Source of the DNA: Actinomadura luteofluorescens
GTDB taxonomy: Bacteria > Actinomycetota > Actinomycetes > Streptosporangiales > Streptosporangiaceae
Reading direction: 5' to 3'
NCBI RefSeq assembly: GCF_013409365.1
Contig: NZ_JACCBA010000001.1
Coordinates: 2,294,001-2,358,000 of the forward strand
Length of the DNA stretch: 64,000 nt
How positions within the stretch are numbered: the stretch's first letter is position 1; every line of letters starts with the position of its first letter. Below the pieces are notes generated by a model. It saw nothing but the letters and a program-made list of their open reading frames with translations. It ran no database searches and was not told the DNA's origin. The position numbers and the translations under genes were made by a program. Of the stretch, positions 28,189 to 38,168 are shown one piece after another.

Positions 28189-28521
28189 CGGGAGGCAGGG
28201 GAGCCGGGGCGGCCCGGTCCGCGTGCGGGGGCGGGCCGGGCTGGGACATTCCGGTACGGAAGGTACCTGTGTCGCTGAGGTGACACAGGAATGGAGCCCA
28301 GGGCGGTGGGGTCGGGGTCACCCCTGGGGCGAGGTAGACGTGGCCGCACGGACGGCACATTCGACGCGACCCCACGACGAAGAGTCGTGCCGGCCGTGCG
28401 GCCGCAACACCCGCACCGGAACGCTCCGCGCGCGAAAACAGGTCGGCCCGTCATGTGAGAGCGCCGGATCTCGGGGCAACCTCATGGGGTAAACGGCTCT
28501 TTGACGGGAGGCCATGACGCC
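28189..28521. other. Gene-free leader region of glgB
   Basis: 333 bp without a credible gene. It contains an 8-bp perfect inverted repeat CCTGTGTC/GACACAGG (28266-28289, eight-base loop) and a long hairpin (28342-28403) listed separately. Confidence 0.6.
28342..28403 (+). promoter_or_regulatory. Long hairpin upstream of glgB, candidate leader RNA
   Basis: GGCCGCACGG (28342-28351) pairs with CCGTGCGGCC (28394-28403); after one A-G mismatch the stem continues with CGGCAC (28353-28358) and GTGCCG (28387-28392), 16 of 17 pairs. Inside the loop CACGAC (28373-28378) could pair with GTCGTG (28384-28389), which overlaps the inner arm, so two folds exclude each other. It ends 118 bp before glgB. There is no T-run, so it is not a classical terminator. 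Confidence 0.5.
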
Positions 28522-30753
<2,232 letters not shown>

Positions 30754-30762
30754 GGTGACGGG

Positions 30763-31113
30763 ATGCGCCTGCACATCGTCCCCGGTCAGTTCATGGTGGA
30801 GCACCTCCCGCACGCGACGTTCCCGGAGGACGACGAGTGGGTCGCGCTCATCCGCGCCCCCGAGGGCCTCACCGTGATCCGGGACGCCTCACCGTTCGCC
30901 GAGACGGAACGCTGGGTCGGCTTCTACGGCGACGCGGGCCACGGCCTCGACACGCCCGGCGTCCTCGCCGCGATCGTGGGACCGCTGGCCGAATCCGGCG
31001 TGCCCGTCTTCGTCGCCTCGACGTACCACTCCGACCTCGTCCTCGTCCCGGAGCACCGGTCGAAGGAGGCGGCGGAGGCCCTGCGCGACGCCGGCCACCG
31101 CGTCGAGAACTAG
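30763..31113 (+). CDS. ACT-domain protein
   Basis: 116 aa, nine bases after glgB and in the same direction. Two ACT-like halves: the first with DDEWVALIRAPEGLTVIRD, the second with GVLAAIVGPLAESGVPVFVAS and YHSDLVLVPEH. This is the ACT_7/CASTOR-type architecture of small amino-acid-binding regulatory proteins. No catalytic domain is attached. Ligand and target unknown. Possibly read through from glgB. The stop TAG lies in CTAG at the edge of the repeat element that follows. Confidence 0.82.
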   Translation: MRLHIVPGQFMVEHLPHATFPEDDEWVALIRAPEGLTVIRDASPFAETERWVGFYGDAGHGLDTPGVLAAIVGPLAESGVPVFVASTYHSDLVLVPEHRSKEAAEALRDAGHRVEN

Positions 31114-31299
31114 GGACTCACAGCCTGACTCGAAGTGGCCTCGGCCGTCTGCGCGAACGCGTGACCTGGCCGGTGGAGCGAGGCCGGTGGCGAGCGGAAC
31201 CGGGCAGATCGCGAAGCGATGCCGCGTTCGCCCAGGCACGGTCACGTAGCGAGCCGCCAGGCGAGCGAAGTGGGCCGGGACTGTGAAAACACAGCCTAA
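31110..31299. repeat. Dispersed repeat element, copy 1, between convergent stops
   Basis: CTAG (31110-31113, containing the ACT gene stop), 182 bp without a gene, then CTAA (31296-31299, containing the Nudix stop on the minus strand). The right end 31264-31298 (AGCGAAGTGGGCCGGG, then CTGTGAAAACACAGCCTA) is repeated in inverse orientation at 35003-35036 with two mismatches and one indel. The right end folds as CTGTG-AAAA-CACAG. A shortened version of that end recurs in direct orientation at the left edge (31114-31126). Confidence 0.7.
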
Positions 31300-32153
31300 A
31301 GGCGTTCGAGTAGCCAGCGGGGGCCGGTGATGGCGGCGCCCGCCTCCTCGCAGCGGGCGCGCAGCTCCCGGTCGGCCGTGACCACCAGGTGGGCCTTGCC
31401 GGGGTCGCCCTGCCGGACGAGGTCGACGATCGTGTCGTCGCCGCTTCCGGGCGCGGCCACGACGCGCAGGCCGTCGACCGGCTCGTCGGCGACGCTCCGC
31501 GCCGCGCCCTCGACGACGAGGACGACCTCCGGGAAGCAGCGGTCATAGGGGAACAGTCCGCTCGGCAGGCCGTGCACGCCGCCGTCCAGGCGTTTCAGGT
31601 CGTCGCGGAGCCGCGCGTTCGCGCCCGCCCTGTCCTTCCACCAGCCGTCGGCGCGGGCGCCCACGACGTTCGCGGCGTCCACGACGAGGACGAGCTGCTG
31701 CATCGCGTCGCGCACGCGGGGCCAGCACCGGGCGAACGGCTCGAACAGCTTGCGGTCGGTGACCTCCTCCTCGCGCACCCATTCGGCTCCGCGCGTCTCC
31801 CGCGACGCGGGCAGCACCGGCGCGCGTTCGGACAGCGAACCCACGATGGAGGTGTAGGACCAGCCGCCGTGGTCCTCGACGATCGTGCCGTGGACGCTGA
31901 CCGTGCCGGTGTCGAGCGTGCATTCCTCGGACGTCTCGCGCAGCGCGCCGGTGACGACGTCCTCGTGGCTGTGCAAGGCGCCGCCGAACATGCCCCACGT
32001 CCCGCCGCCGAGCCCCCACCACGCGCGCTGCTGGAGCAGCACCCACACCTGGCCGGAGGAGTCGCGGTGGTAGGCCAGAAGGCCCGCGGCGCCGAACCGC
32101 CCCCAGTGCGTGTGCCCCAGGCCGCAGCTTGCCCAGCCGTCGCCGTCTCCCAT
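31296..32153 (-). CDS. Nudix hydrolase fused to NYN/YacP-like nuclease domain
   Basis: 285 aa from ATG 32153. Residues 10-140 form a Nudix domain; the Nudix box GALHSHEDVVTGALRETSEE is intact in its GX5E and REx2EE positions. Residues 155-285 look like a NYN/PIN-type nuclease: LVVDAANVVG at the first strand, GSGDDTIVDLV in the middle and VVTADRELR near the end, the acidic positions of YacP-like proteins. The pairing suggests nucleotide pool or RNA-cap-like cleavage coupled to RNA turnover; that is inference. Its stop TAG comes from the repeat element edge. Confidence 0.78.
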   Translation of the reverse strand: MGDGDGWASCGLGHTHWGRFGAAGLLAYHRDSSGQVWVLLQQRAWWGLGGGTWGMFGGALHSHEDVVTGALRETSEECTLDTGTVSVHGTIVEDHGGWSYTSIVGSLSERAPVLPASRETRGAEWVREEEVTDRKLFEPFARCWPRVRDAMQQLVLVVDAANVVGARADGWWKDRAGANARLRDDLKRLDGGVHGLPSGLFPYDRCFPEVVLVVEGAARSVADEPVDGLRVVAAPGSGDDTIVDLVRQGDPGKAHLVVTADRELRARCEEAGAAITGPRWLLERL

Positions 32154-32235
32154 GCGTCCGACGATAGCGCCGCGGACCCGTGACCAAGGGCACAGTGCCC
32201 TCACCCGCCTCGCCGAATACCATTCGGAGGTCACC

Positions 32236-32736
32236 GTGATCAGGGAGAGCGAGTTGAGCGTCGAGGCGACCCCCCATCGGGAGGCGGCCGATCTGTGGAA
32301 CACCCTGTCGGGCGCCGAGCTGATCCAGGCGATGGCGGACGAACGGTTCCCGCAGATCTCCGACATCAACGACTACATCGGGCAGGCCATCGCCTCCGCC
32401 GAACCGGGCCGGATCGAGATCGCGTGGACGCCGGGCGAGCGGCTCTGCAACCCCGGCGGCACCGTGCACGGCGGCTACATCGCGATGATCCTCGACAACG
32501 CGGTCTGCCTCGCGGCGAGCAGCACCTGCGAGCACTTCATGCCGATGCTCACGCTCAACCTGAACGTCGACTACCTGCGCGGCGTCCGGGCGGGCGAGAC
32601 GTACACCGTGACCGGGACGTGCGTGCACCCCGGCGGCACCCGCATGGTCTCCAACGCGGTGGTCGCCGACGGTCGCGGCCGCCCGGTCGCGCAGGCGTCG
32701 GCCAGCGTGGTCCCCAACAAGGCGTTCGCGCGCTGA
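32236..32736 (+). CDS. PaaI-type hotdog thioesterase
   Basis: 166 aa from GTG 32236 (GGAGG five bases upstream). Hotdog fold of the 4HBT/PaaI group: GERLCNPGGTVHGGYIAMIL carries the HGG catalytic loop, followed by LNLNVDYLRGVRAGE and a final strand VAQASASVVPN. It hydrolyses acyl-CoA thioesters, preferred acyl unknown. Divergent from the Nudix gene with 82 bp between starts. Confidence 0.85.
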   Translation: MIRESELSVEATPHREAADLWNTLSGAELIQAMADERFPQISDINDYIGQAIASAEPGRIEIAWTPGERLCNPGGTVHGGYIAMILDNAVCLAASSTCEHFMPMLTLNLNVDYLRGVRAGETYTVTGTCVHPGGTRMVSNAVVADGRGRPVAQASASVVPNKAFAR

Positions 32737-32763
32737 CCCGTCCCCGCCCGGCGCGGCCCGCGG

Positions 32764-32787
32764 CCCGGCCGGGGGCCCGGCCGGGGG
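32764..32787. repeat. Two tandem copies of a CCCGGCCGGGGG unit
   Basis: Two 12-bp copies, each holding the palindrome CCCGGCCGGG, between the thioesterase and sppA genes. Could act as a GC hairpin terminator; there is no T-run. Confidence 0.4.
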
Positions 32788-32825
32788 CGCGGGAGCGGCG
32801 CCCGGCGAACGCATAGGCTGGGGCC

Positions 32826-34529
32826 ATGGTGGATCCCGGCACAGTCGTCAACGTGATCAAACAGGCCCGCGACCGGCGGACGGCCCCGCTGATCCTCGAA
32901 CTCGACCTCACCGAGGGCATCGTCGAGACCGCGCCGGCCGACCCCCTCTCGGCGCTGCTGGCCATGCGGCGGCCGGGCCTGCGGGACGTCCTGGACGGGC
33001 TGCGCCGCGCCCGCTCCGACAGCCGGGTGCGCGCCCTCGTCGTGAAGGTCAGCGGCACCGTAGGGCTGGCCCTCGCCCAGGAGCTGCGCGAGGCCGTGCA
33101 GGGGCTGCGGGACGCGGGCAAGCACACCGTCGCCTGGGCCGAGACGTTCGGCGAGGGAGGCCGCGGCACCGTCCCGTTCTACCTGGCCACCGGATTCGAC
33201 AAGGTCTACCTGCAGCCCACCGGCGAGGTCGGGCTCACCGGCGTCGCGCTCGAAGAGCCGTTCTTCGCCGGCGCGCTGGAGAAGGCCGGCGTCCGGCCGC
33301 GGTTCGCCAAGCGCTACGAGTACAAGACCATGGCGAACACGTTCATGGAGAAGACCTACACGCCCGAGCACGAGGAGTCGTCGCAGCGCCTCGTCACCTC
33401 GCTCGGCGAGCAGATCACCGCCGGGATCGCCGCCTCCCGCGGCCTGGCGGAGGAGAAGGTCCGCGAGCTCACCGACCGCGGCCCGCTGCTGGCCGCCGAG
33501 GCGCTGGAGGCGGGCCTGGTCGACGGCCTCGCCTACCGCGACGAGATCTACGGCGCCCTGCGCGAGGAGTTCGGCGAGGAGGCGCAGCTGCGCTACGTCT
33601 CGCGCTACAACCGCGCGCACGGCCTGGCCGACCGCCTCCCGCAGCCCGGCAGGCAGGACGTCGTGGCGTTCATCAACGGGCAGGGCCCGATCCGGCTCGG
33701 CCGCAGCGGCCGCGGCGGCCCGCTCCCGAACTCCGGGCCCGCGATGGGCTCGGACACGATCGGGGCCGCGTTCCGCGCCGCCGTGAAGGACGACCGGGTC
33801 AAGGCGATCGTGTTCCGCGTCAACTCCCCGGGCGGCTCCGCCGTCGCCTCCGACTCGATCTGGCGCGAGGTCGTGCTCGCCCGCCGCGCCGGCAAGCCCG
33901 TGATCGTCTCGATGGGCAACGTGGCCGCGTCCGGCGGCTACTACGTCGCGATGGCGGCCGACAGGATCGTCGCGCAGCCCGGGACCATCACCGGCTCGAT
34001 CGGCGTCGTGGTCGGCAAGGCCGTGGTGAACGACCTGCTGGAGCGGGTCGGGGTCGGCCTCGGCTCGGTCGCCGACGGCGACCACGCCCGCATGTTCAGC
34101 GCCACCAAGGACTTCAGCGACTCCGAGTGGGAGCGCGTCAACGCCTCCCTCGACAAGATCTACGACGACTTCACCGCGAAGGTCGCCGAGGGCCGCGACC
34201 TGTCCCGCGAGCGGGTCCACGAGCTGGCCCGGGGCCGGGTCTGGACGGGCGCGGACGCGCGCGAGCGCGGCCTCGTCGACGAGCTCGGCGGCATCGACCT
34301 GGCCCTGGACATCGCCCGCAAGAGGGCGGGGATGGCCTCCGACGCGCCGGTCCGGATCTACCCGCACACCTCGCCGCTGGAGCGGCTGCGCCCGCCGGAG
34401 TCCAGCGAGGACCGCACCGCCGCGTCCGCGCGCTTCGACGGGTGGGGCTCGCTCGGCGGGCTCGCCGCGCGCCTCGGTCTGCCCTCCGCGGGCCCGCTCA
34501 CGCTGCCCGGCTCCTGGGAGATCCGCTGA
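32826..34529 (+). CDS. sppA: Signal peptide peptidase SppA (S49, 67K type)
   Basis: 567 aa with two S49 halves. The N-terminal half carries the catalytic Lys candidate in KRYEYKTMANTF (near residue 170). The C-terminal half has FRVNSPGGSAVASDS near 331 and the nucleophile Ser in GNVAASGGYYVAM near 369. Such proteins digest leftover signal peptides in the membrane. No strong N-terminal membrane anchor is visible (the start is polar), unlike E. coli SppA, which may mean peripheral attachment. The flavin reductase gene follows with a one-stop overlap. Confidence 0.9.
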   Translation: MVDPGTVVNVIKQARDRRTAPLILELDLTEGIVETAPADPLSALLAMRRPGLRDVLDGLRRARSDSRVRALVVKVSGTVGLALAQELREAVQGLRDAGKHTVAWAETFGEGGRGTVPFYLATGFDKVYLQPTGEVGLTGVALEEPFFAGALEKAGVRPRFAKRYEYKTMANTFMEKTYTPEHEESSQRLVTSLGEQITAGIAASRGLAEEKVRELTDRGPLLAAEALEAGLVDGLAYRDEIYGALREEFGEEAQLRYVSRYNRAHGLADRLPQPGRQDVVAFINGQGPIRLGRSGRGGPLPNSGPAMGSDTIGAAFRAAVKDDRVKAIVFRVNSPGGSAVASDSIWREVVLARRAGKPVIVSMGNVAASGGYYVAMAADRIVAQPGTITGSIGVVVGKAVVNDLLERVGVGLGSVADGDHARMFSATKDFSDSEWERVNASLDKIYDDFTAKVAEGRDLSRERVHELARGRVWTGADARERGLVDELGGIDLALDIARKRAGMASDAPVRIYPHTSPLERLRPPESSEDRTAASARFDGWGSLGGLAARLGLPSAGPLTLPGSWEIR

Positions 34530-35005
34530 GCGCCGACTTCGTCGAGGCCGTCGCGGGCTTCGCCACCGGCGTGGTCGTGCTGACCGTCCGCGACGGCCGC
34601 GACGACCTCGGCACCACGATCACCTCGTTCATGTCGGTGTCGCTGGATCCCCCGATGGTGCTGGCGAGCGTGGCGTCCTCGTCCTACCTCACCGAGGTGC
34701 TGCTACGGCGCCCGCACTGGGCCGCGACGATCCTGTCCGCGTCCCAGCGCGCCCTGGCCGGGCGGTTCGCCGCCGAGGGACGGCCGGGCGCCCGCATCCT
34801 GCTGGCGAGCGAGCCCCACCACCGGGGCGAGCACTCCGGCGCCCTCGTCCCCGACGCGGGCGTCTCGGCGCTGGAGTGCGAGACCCGCCGGACGGTCGAG
34901 GCGGGCGACCACACCCTCTTCGTCGCCGAGGTCGTCTCGACCGACTACGTCAGCGCCGGGCGAGCCCCCCTCGTGAGGGCCGCCCGGCGCTACCTGACCG
35001 CCTAG
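34526..35005 (+). CDS. Flavin reductase-like FMN-binding protein (CTG start)
   Basis: 159 aa. The family N-terminus (SADFVEAVAGFATGVVVLTV) begins right after CTG 34526, which overlaps the sppA stop as CTGA and follows GGGAG by five bases. No ATG, GTG or TTG exists at that place; the next in-frame GTG (34571) would cut off the first strand. The rest, with TSFMSVSLDPPMVLASV, is the flavin reductase (split-barrel FMN) fold that supplies reduced flavin to monooxygenases. Stop TAG lies in CTAG at the edge of repeat copy 2. Confidence 0.82.
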   Translation: MSADFVEAVAGFATGVVVLTVRDGRDDLGTTITSFMSVSLDPPMVLASVASSSYLTEVLLRRPHWAATILSASQRALAGRFAAEGRPGARILLASEPHHRGEHSGALVPDAGVSALECETRRTVEAGDHTLFVAEVVSTDYVSAGRAPLVRAARRYLTA

Positions 35006-35047
35006 GCTGTGTTTCAAAGCCCCGGCCCACTTCGCTACAGGCCCTAG
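35002..35047. repeat. Dispersed repeat element, copy 2, flanked by CTAG
   Basis: CTAG (35002-35005, flavin reductase stop), 38 bp, CTAG (35044-35047, ferritin stop on the minus strand). The 35003-35036 part is the inverse copy of 31264-31298. It begins with a short stem-loop (GGCTGTG-TTT-CAAAGCC, one mismatch). Compared with copy 1 it is internally deleted. Perfect 4-bp direct repeats flank it. Confidence 0.7.
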
Positions 35048-35580
35048 GACTTCGGGAAGCGCTCCAGGAAGCCGCGCAGGTCGTCGGCGTGCTCCTCCTC
35101 CTGCGCGAGGATCTGCTCGAAGACGCGCTTGGTGGTCGGGTCGCCGTCGCCGAGCCACTGGATGATCTCGGTGTAGGACGCGATGGCGATCCGCTCCGCC
35201 ACCAGGTCCTCCTTGAGCATCTCCACGAGGTCGAGGCTGGAGTTGTACTCGGCGTGCGCGCGGGTGGTGAGGGTGTCGGGCGAGAAGTCGGGCTCGCCGC
35301 CGAGCTGGACGATCCGCTCGGCCAGCATGTCGGCGTGCTGCTGCTCCTCGGCCGCGTGCTGGAGGAACTCGCTCGCGACGGTCTCGGCGTGGATGCCGGT
35401 GGCCGTGTAGTAGTGCCGCTTGTACCGCAGCACGCACACGATCTCCGTGGCCAGGGCCTCGTTGCAGACCTGGATCACGCGCTCGACGTCCGCGCCGTAC
35501 GCCTCGGTGATCGGGCCTTTGTCGATCTCCTGCCGAGCACGCTCGCGCAGGGTCTTGATGTCCGTCAGGAACTCCGCCAT
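35044..35580 (-). CDS. Ferritin-like (bacterioferritin-type) protein
   Basis: 178 aa four-helix ferritin fold. Diiron ligands: Glu in ALATEIVCVL, ExxH in HAAEEQQHADML, Glu in KEDLVAERIA, ExxH in LAQEEEHADDL. The Met that binds haem in true bacterioferritins is not seen in the YKRHYYTATG helix, so haem may be absent. Iron storage or oxidation in the cytoplasm. Only 20 bp separate it from hutI, and its ribosome site GGAGG lies in a hairpin formed with the end of hutI, so it may be the last gene of the hut operon. Confidence 0.87.
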   Translation of the reverse strand: MAEFLTDIKTLRERARQEIDKGPITEAYGADVERVIQVCNEALATEIVCVLRYKRHYYTATGIHAETVASEFLQHAAEEQQHADMLAERIVQLGGEPDFSPDTLTTRAHAEYNSSLDLVEMLKEDLVAERIAIASYTEIIQWLGDGDPTTKRVFEQILAQEEEHADDLRGFLERFPKS

Positions 35581-35584
35581 CTAG

Positions 35585-35613
35585 GGGCCTCCACAGTCGA
35601 CTACAGGAGGCCC
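35585..35613 (-). promoter_or_regulatory. Hairpin sequestering the ferritin ribosome site
   Basis: On the minus strand GGGCCTCC (35613-35606, last sense codons of hutI) pairs perfectly with GGAGGCCC (35592-35585). The second arm contains the ferritin gene's GGAGG. The 13-base loop holds the hutI stop TAG and a palindrome AGTCGACT. A ribosome finishing hutI would open it, coupling ferritin translation to hutI. Confidence 0.6.
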
Positions 35614-36785
35614 TTTACCCGGCGCCCGTGCTTCCACACGGCGTGTGTCAGGGGTACGCCCGGCCGGTATGCGAGGTGGATGTAGGACGGGGCGTCCAGG
35701 ACGTGGACGTCGGCGCGGGCGCCGGGCGCGAGGTGCCCCACGTCGGTGCGGCGCAGGGCGCGGGCACCGCCCGCGGTGGCCGCCCAGACGGCCTCGGCGG
35801 GCGTCATGCGCATGTCGCGGACGGCCACGGCGATGCAGAACGCCATGCTGGAGCTGTAGCAGGACCCGGGGTTGCAGTCGGTCGCGAGGGCGACGGTGGC
35901 TCCGGCGTCCAGGAGGCGGCGGGCGTCCGGGTAGGGCTGGCGGGTGGAGAACTCGACGCCGGGCAGGAGCGTCGCGACCGTCCGGGACGAGGCCAGCGCG
36001 TCCACGTCGGCGTCGCCGAGGAACGTGCAGTGGTCGGCGGACGCGGCCTCCAGCTCGACCGCGAGCCGCACGGCGGGCCCCTGGGTGAGCTGGTTGGCGT
36101 GCAGGCGCGGCGCCAGGCCCGCCTTGACGCCCGCGGTGAGGACCTCCCGGGCCTGGTCGGCGTCGAAGGCGCCCTCCTCGCAGAAGACGTCCACCCAGCG
36201 GGCGTGCGGGGCGCAGGCGGCGAGCATGTCGGTGGCGGCGAGGCGGGCGTACCCGGCGGCGTCGCCCGCGTACTCGGCCGGGACGACGTGGGCGCCCAGG
36301 TAGGTGACCTCGTCGGCGTACTCGGCGGCGATGCGGACGGCGCGCGCCTCCTGGTCGACCGTGAGGCCGTAGCCGGACTTGCACTCCACCGTCGTGACGC
36401 CCTGCCGGGCCATCTCGTGCACGAGGCGGCGCACGTTGGCGCGCAGCTCGTCGTCGGACGCGGCGCGGGTGCGCTCGACGGTCGTGCGGATGCCGCCCGC
36501 GGCGTACTTCTCGCCGCTCATCCGGGCGGCGAACTCCTCGGCGCGCTCACCGGCGAAGACGAGGTGGGCGTGGGAGTCCACGAAGCCGGGCAGCACCGCC
36601 CGCCCGCCGGCGTCGAAGGACTCGTCGGCGGCGGGGGCGCGCGAGGACGGGCCCGTCCACGCGACCGCGCCGTCCTCGATCACCAGCGCGGCGTCGCGGA
36701 CGACGGCCAGGCCGCCGCCCCGGTGAGTGGATACGGCGGGATCGTTGGTGACCAGCTCTCCGATGTTGGTGATGACCGTGCTCAT
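35601..36785 (-). CDS. hutI: Imidazolonepropionase
   Basis: 394 aa amidohydrolase, third step of histidine breakdown: imidazolone-5-propionate to N-formimino-L-glutamate. Metal site [13 protein letters not shown] (His72, His74), then the block [10 protein letters not shown] (substrate) and [15 protein letters not shown] near the C-terminal metal Asp. It overlaps hutF by four bases (ATGA), ensuring coupled translation. Confidence 0.94.
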   Translation of the reverse strand: MSTVITNIGELVTNDPAVSTHRGGGLAVVRDAALVIEDGAVAWTGPSSRAPAADESFDAGGRAVLPGFVDSHAHLVFAGERAEEFAARMSGEKYAAGGIRTTVERTRAASDDELRANVRRLVHEMARQGVTTVECKSGYGLTVDQEARAVRIAAEYADEVTYLGAHVVPAEYAGDAAGYARLAATDMLAACAPHARWVDVFCEEGAFDADQAREVLTAGVKAGLAPRLHANQLTQGPAVRLAVELEAASADHCTFLGDADVDALASSRTVATLLPGVEFSTRQPYPDARRLLDAGATVALATDCNPGSCYSSSMAFCIAVAVRDMRMTPAEAVWAATAGGARALRRTDVGHLAPGARADVHVLDAPSYIHLAYRPGVPLTHAVWKHGRRVKGLL

Positions 36786-38158
36786 CGGCGCAGGATCTCA
36801 CGGGGCGGGGACGGGCCGGTGGTGACGGCGGCGATGGAGCGGGCCAGCGCGGCGGGGACGTCTTCGACCAGCAGGTGCCGGCCGTCGCGGACGATCTGGC
36901 GGCCGGAGACGACGACGTGCCGCACGTCGGCGGCGGTGGCGGCGAACACGGCGGCCTCGGCGGCGTGGTCCGGGGCCGCGCCCGCGGTGCGGACCGAGTC
37001 GAGGGCGACGGTGACGAGGTCGGCGTAGGCGCCGGGTTCCAGCCGTCCCGCCTCGGGCCAGCCGAGCCCGTAGTGGCCGTTGGACGTGGCCGCCGTGAGC
37101 AGCTCCCCCGCCGTCCAGTGGCCGCGGGCGCGGGTGCGGAGCCGCTCGTGCAGCTCGACCGCGCGGGCCTCCTCGAACAGGTCGACGACGGCGTGCTGGT
37201 CGGAGCCGAGGCAGATCGGGGAGCCCGCGTCCGCCAGGTCGCGGGCGGGGCCGATGCCGTCGGCGAGGTCCCGCTCGGTGGTCGGGCACATGCACACGCC
37301 GGTCATCGTCGTCCCGAGCAGGCCGATGTCCTCCTCGGTGAGGTGCGTCGCGTGCACGGCCGTGGTGAGCGCGCCGAGCGCCCCGGCCTCGGCCAGCAGG
37401 CGGGCCGGCGTCATGCCGTAGGCGTCCAGGCAGTCGCGGTTCTCGGCGGGCTGCTCGGACAGGTGGACGTGCAGCGGCGCGCGGTGCTCGCGCGCCCACG
37501 AGGCGACGGCGTGCAGCTGCTCGCGCGGCACGGCCCGGACGGAGTGGATCGCTGCGCCGACGCGGGCGTGGGACCGCCCCGACTTGCCGGTCCGCTCGTG
37601 CAGGCTGTCGACGCGCCGCGCCCAGTTCCCGGCGGTGCCGTCCCCGAACCGCAGCTGCGGCCCGGCGAGCGGCCGGCCGATGCCGCCGGTCAGGTAGCAG
37701 GTGTCGAGCAGGGTGATGCGGATGCCCGCGTCGGACGCGGCGGCGATCAGCGCCTCGCCCATGGCGTTCGGGTCCCCGTAGGGGGCGCCGCCCGGGCGGT
37801 GGTGCAGGTAGTGGAACTCGCCGACGCAGCTGATCCCCGCGAGGGCCATCTCGGCGAACACCGCGGTCGCGAGCGCGCGGTAGGAGTCCGGGTCGAGCCG
37901 GTCGGCGACCCGGTACATCTGCTCGCGCCACGTCCAGAACGTCCCGGAGTGCGCCTGGACGCGGGAGCGCAGCGCGCGGTGGAACGCGTGGGAGTGGGCG
38001 TTGGCGAGGCCCGGCAGGGTCAGGCCGGGCAGGTGCCGGGCGTCGGGCGGGGCCGGGACGCGGGGGGTGATGCCGGAGATCCGCTCGCCGTCGGCCTCGA
38101 TGAGCACGTCGGCCGCGACGCCGTCGCCTAGCCAGGCGAACTGGGCATGCCACTGCAT
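36782..38158 (-). CDS. hutF: Formimidoylglutamate deiminase
   Basis: 458 aa amidohydrolase that deaminates N-formimino-L-glutamate to N-formyl-L-glutamate plus ammonia. Metal motif [14 protein letters not shown] (His55, His57), [21 protein letters not shown] and the C-terminal [16 protein letters not shown] identify HutF rather than HutI or guanine deaminase. It implies the five-step route through N-formylglutamate, which needs a deformylase. The next gene upstream encodes an M20 amidohydrolase that could serve. Ten bp separate them. Confidence 0.92.
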   Translation of the reverse strand: MQWHAQFAWLGDGVAADVLIEADGERISGITPRVPAPPDARHLPGLTLPGLANAHSHAFHRALRSRVQAHSGTFWTWREQMYRVADRLDPDSYRALATAVFAEMALAGISCVGEFHYLHHRPGGAPYGDPNAMGEALIAAASDAGIRITLLDTCYLTGGIGRPLAGPQLRFGDGTAGNWARRVDSLHERTGKSGRSHARVGAAIHSVRAVPREQLHAVASWAREHRAPLHVHLSEQPAENRDCLDAYGMTPARLLAEAGALGALTTAVHATHLTEEDIGLLGTTMTGVCMCPTTERDLADGIGPARDLADAGSPICLGSDQHAVVDLFEEARAVELHERLRTRARGHWTAGELLTAATSNGHYGLGWPEAGRLEPGAYADLVTVALDSVRTAGAAPDHAAEAAVFAATAADVRHVVVSGRQIVRDGRHLLVEDVPAALARSIAAVTTGPSPPREILRR

Positions 38159-38168
38159 GACGGATCCC

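Noticed and set aside
31110..31299. Small RNA gene or tRNA in the repeat element
   Set aside because: No cloverleaf, promoter or conserved RNA family; the shared end with 35003-35036 and the CTAG flanks fit a repeat better.
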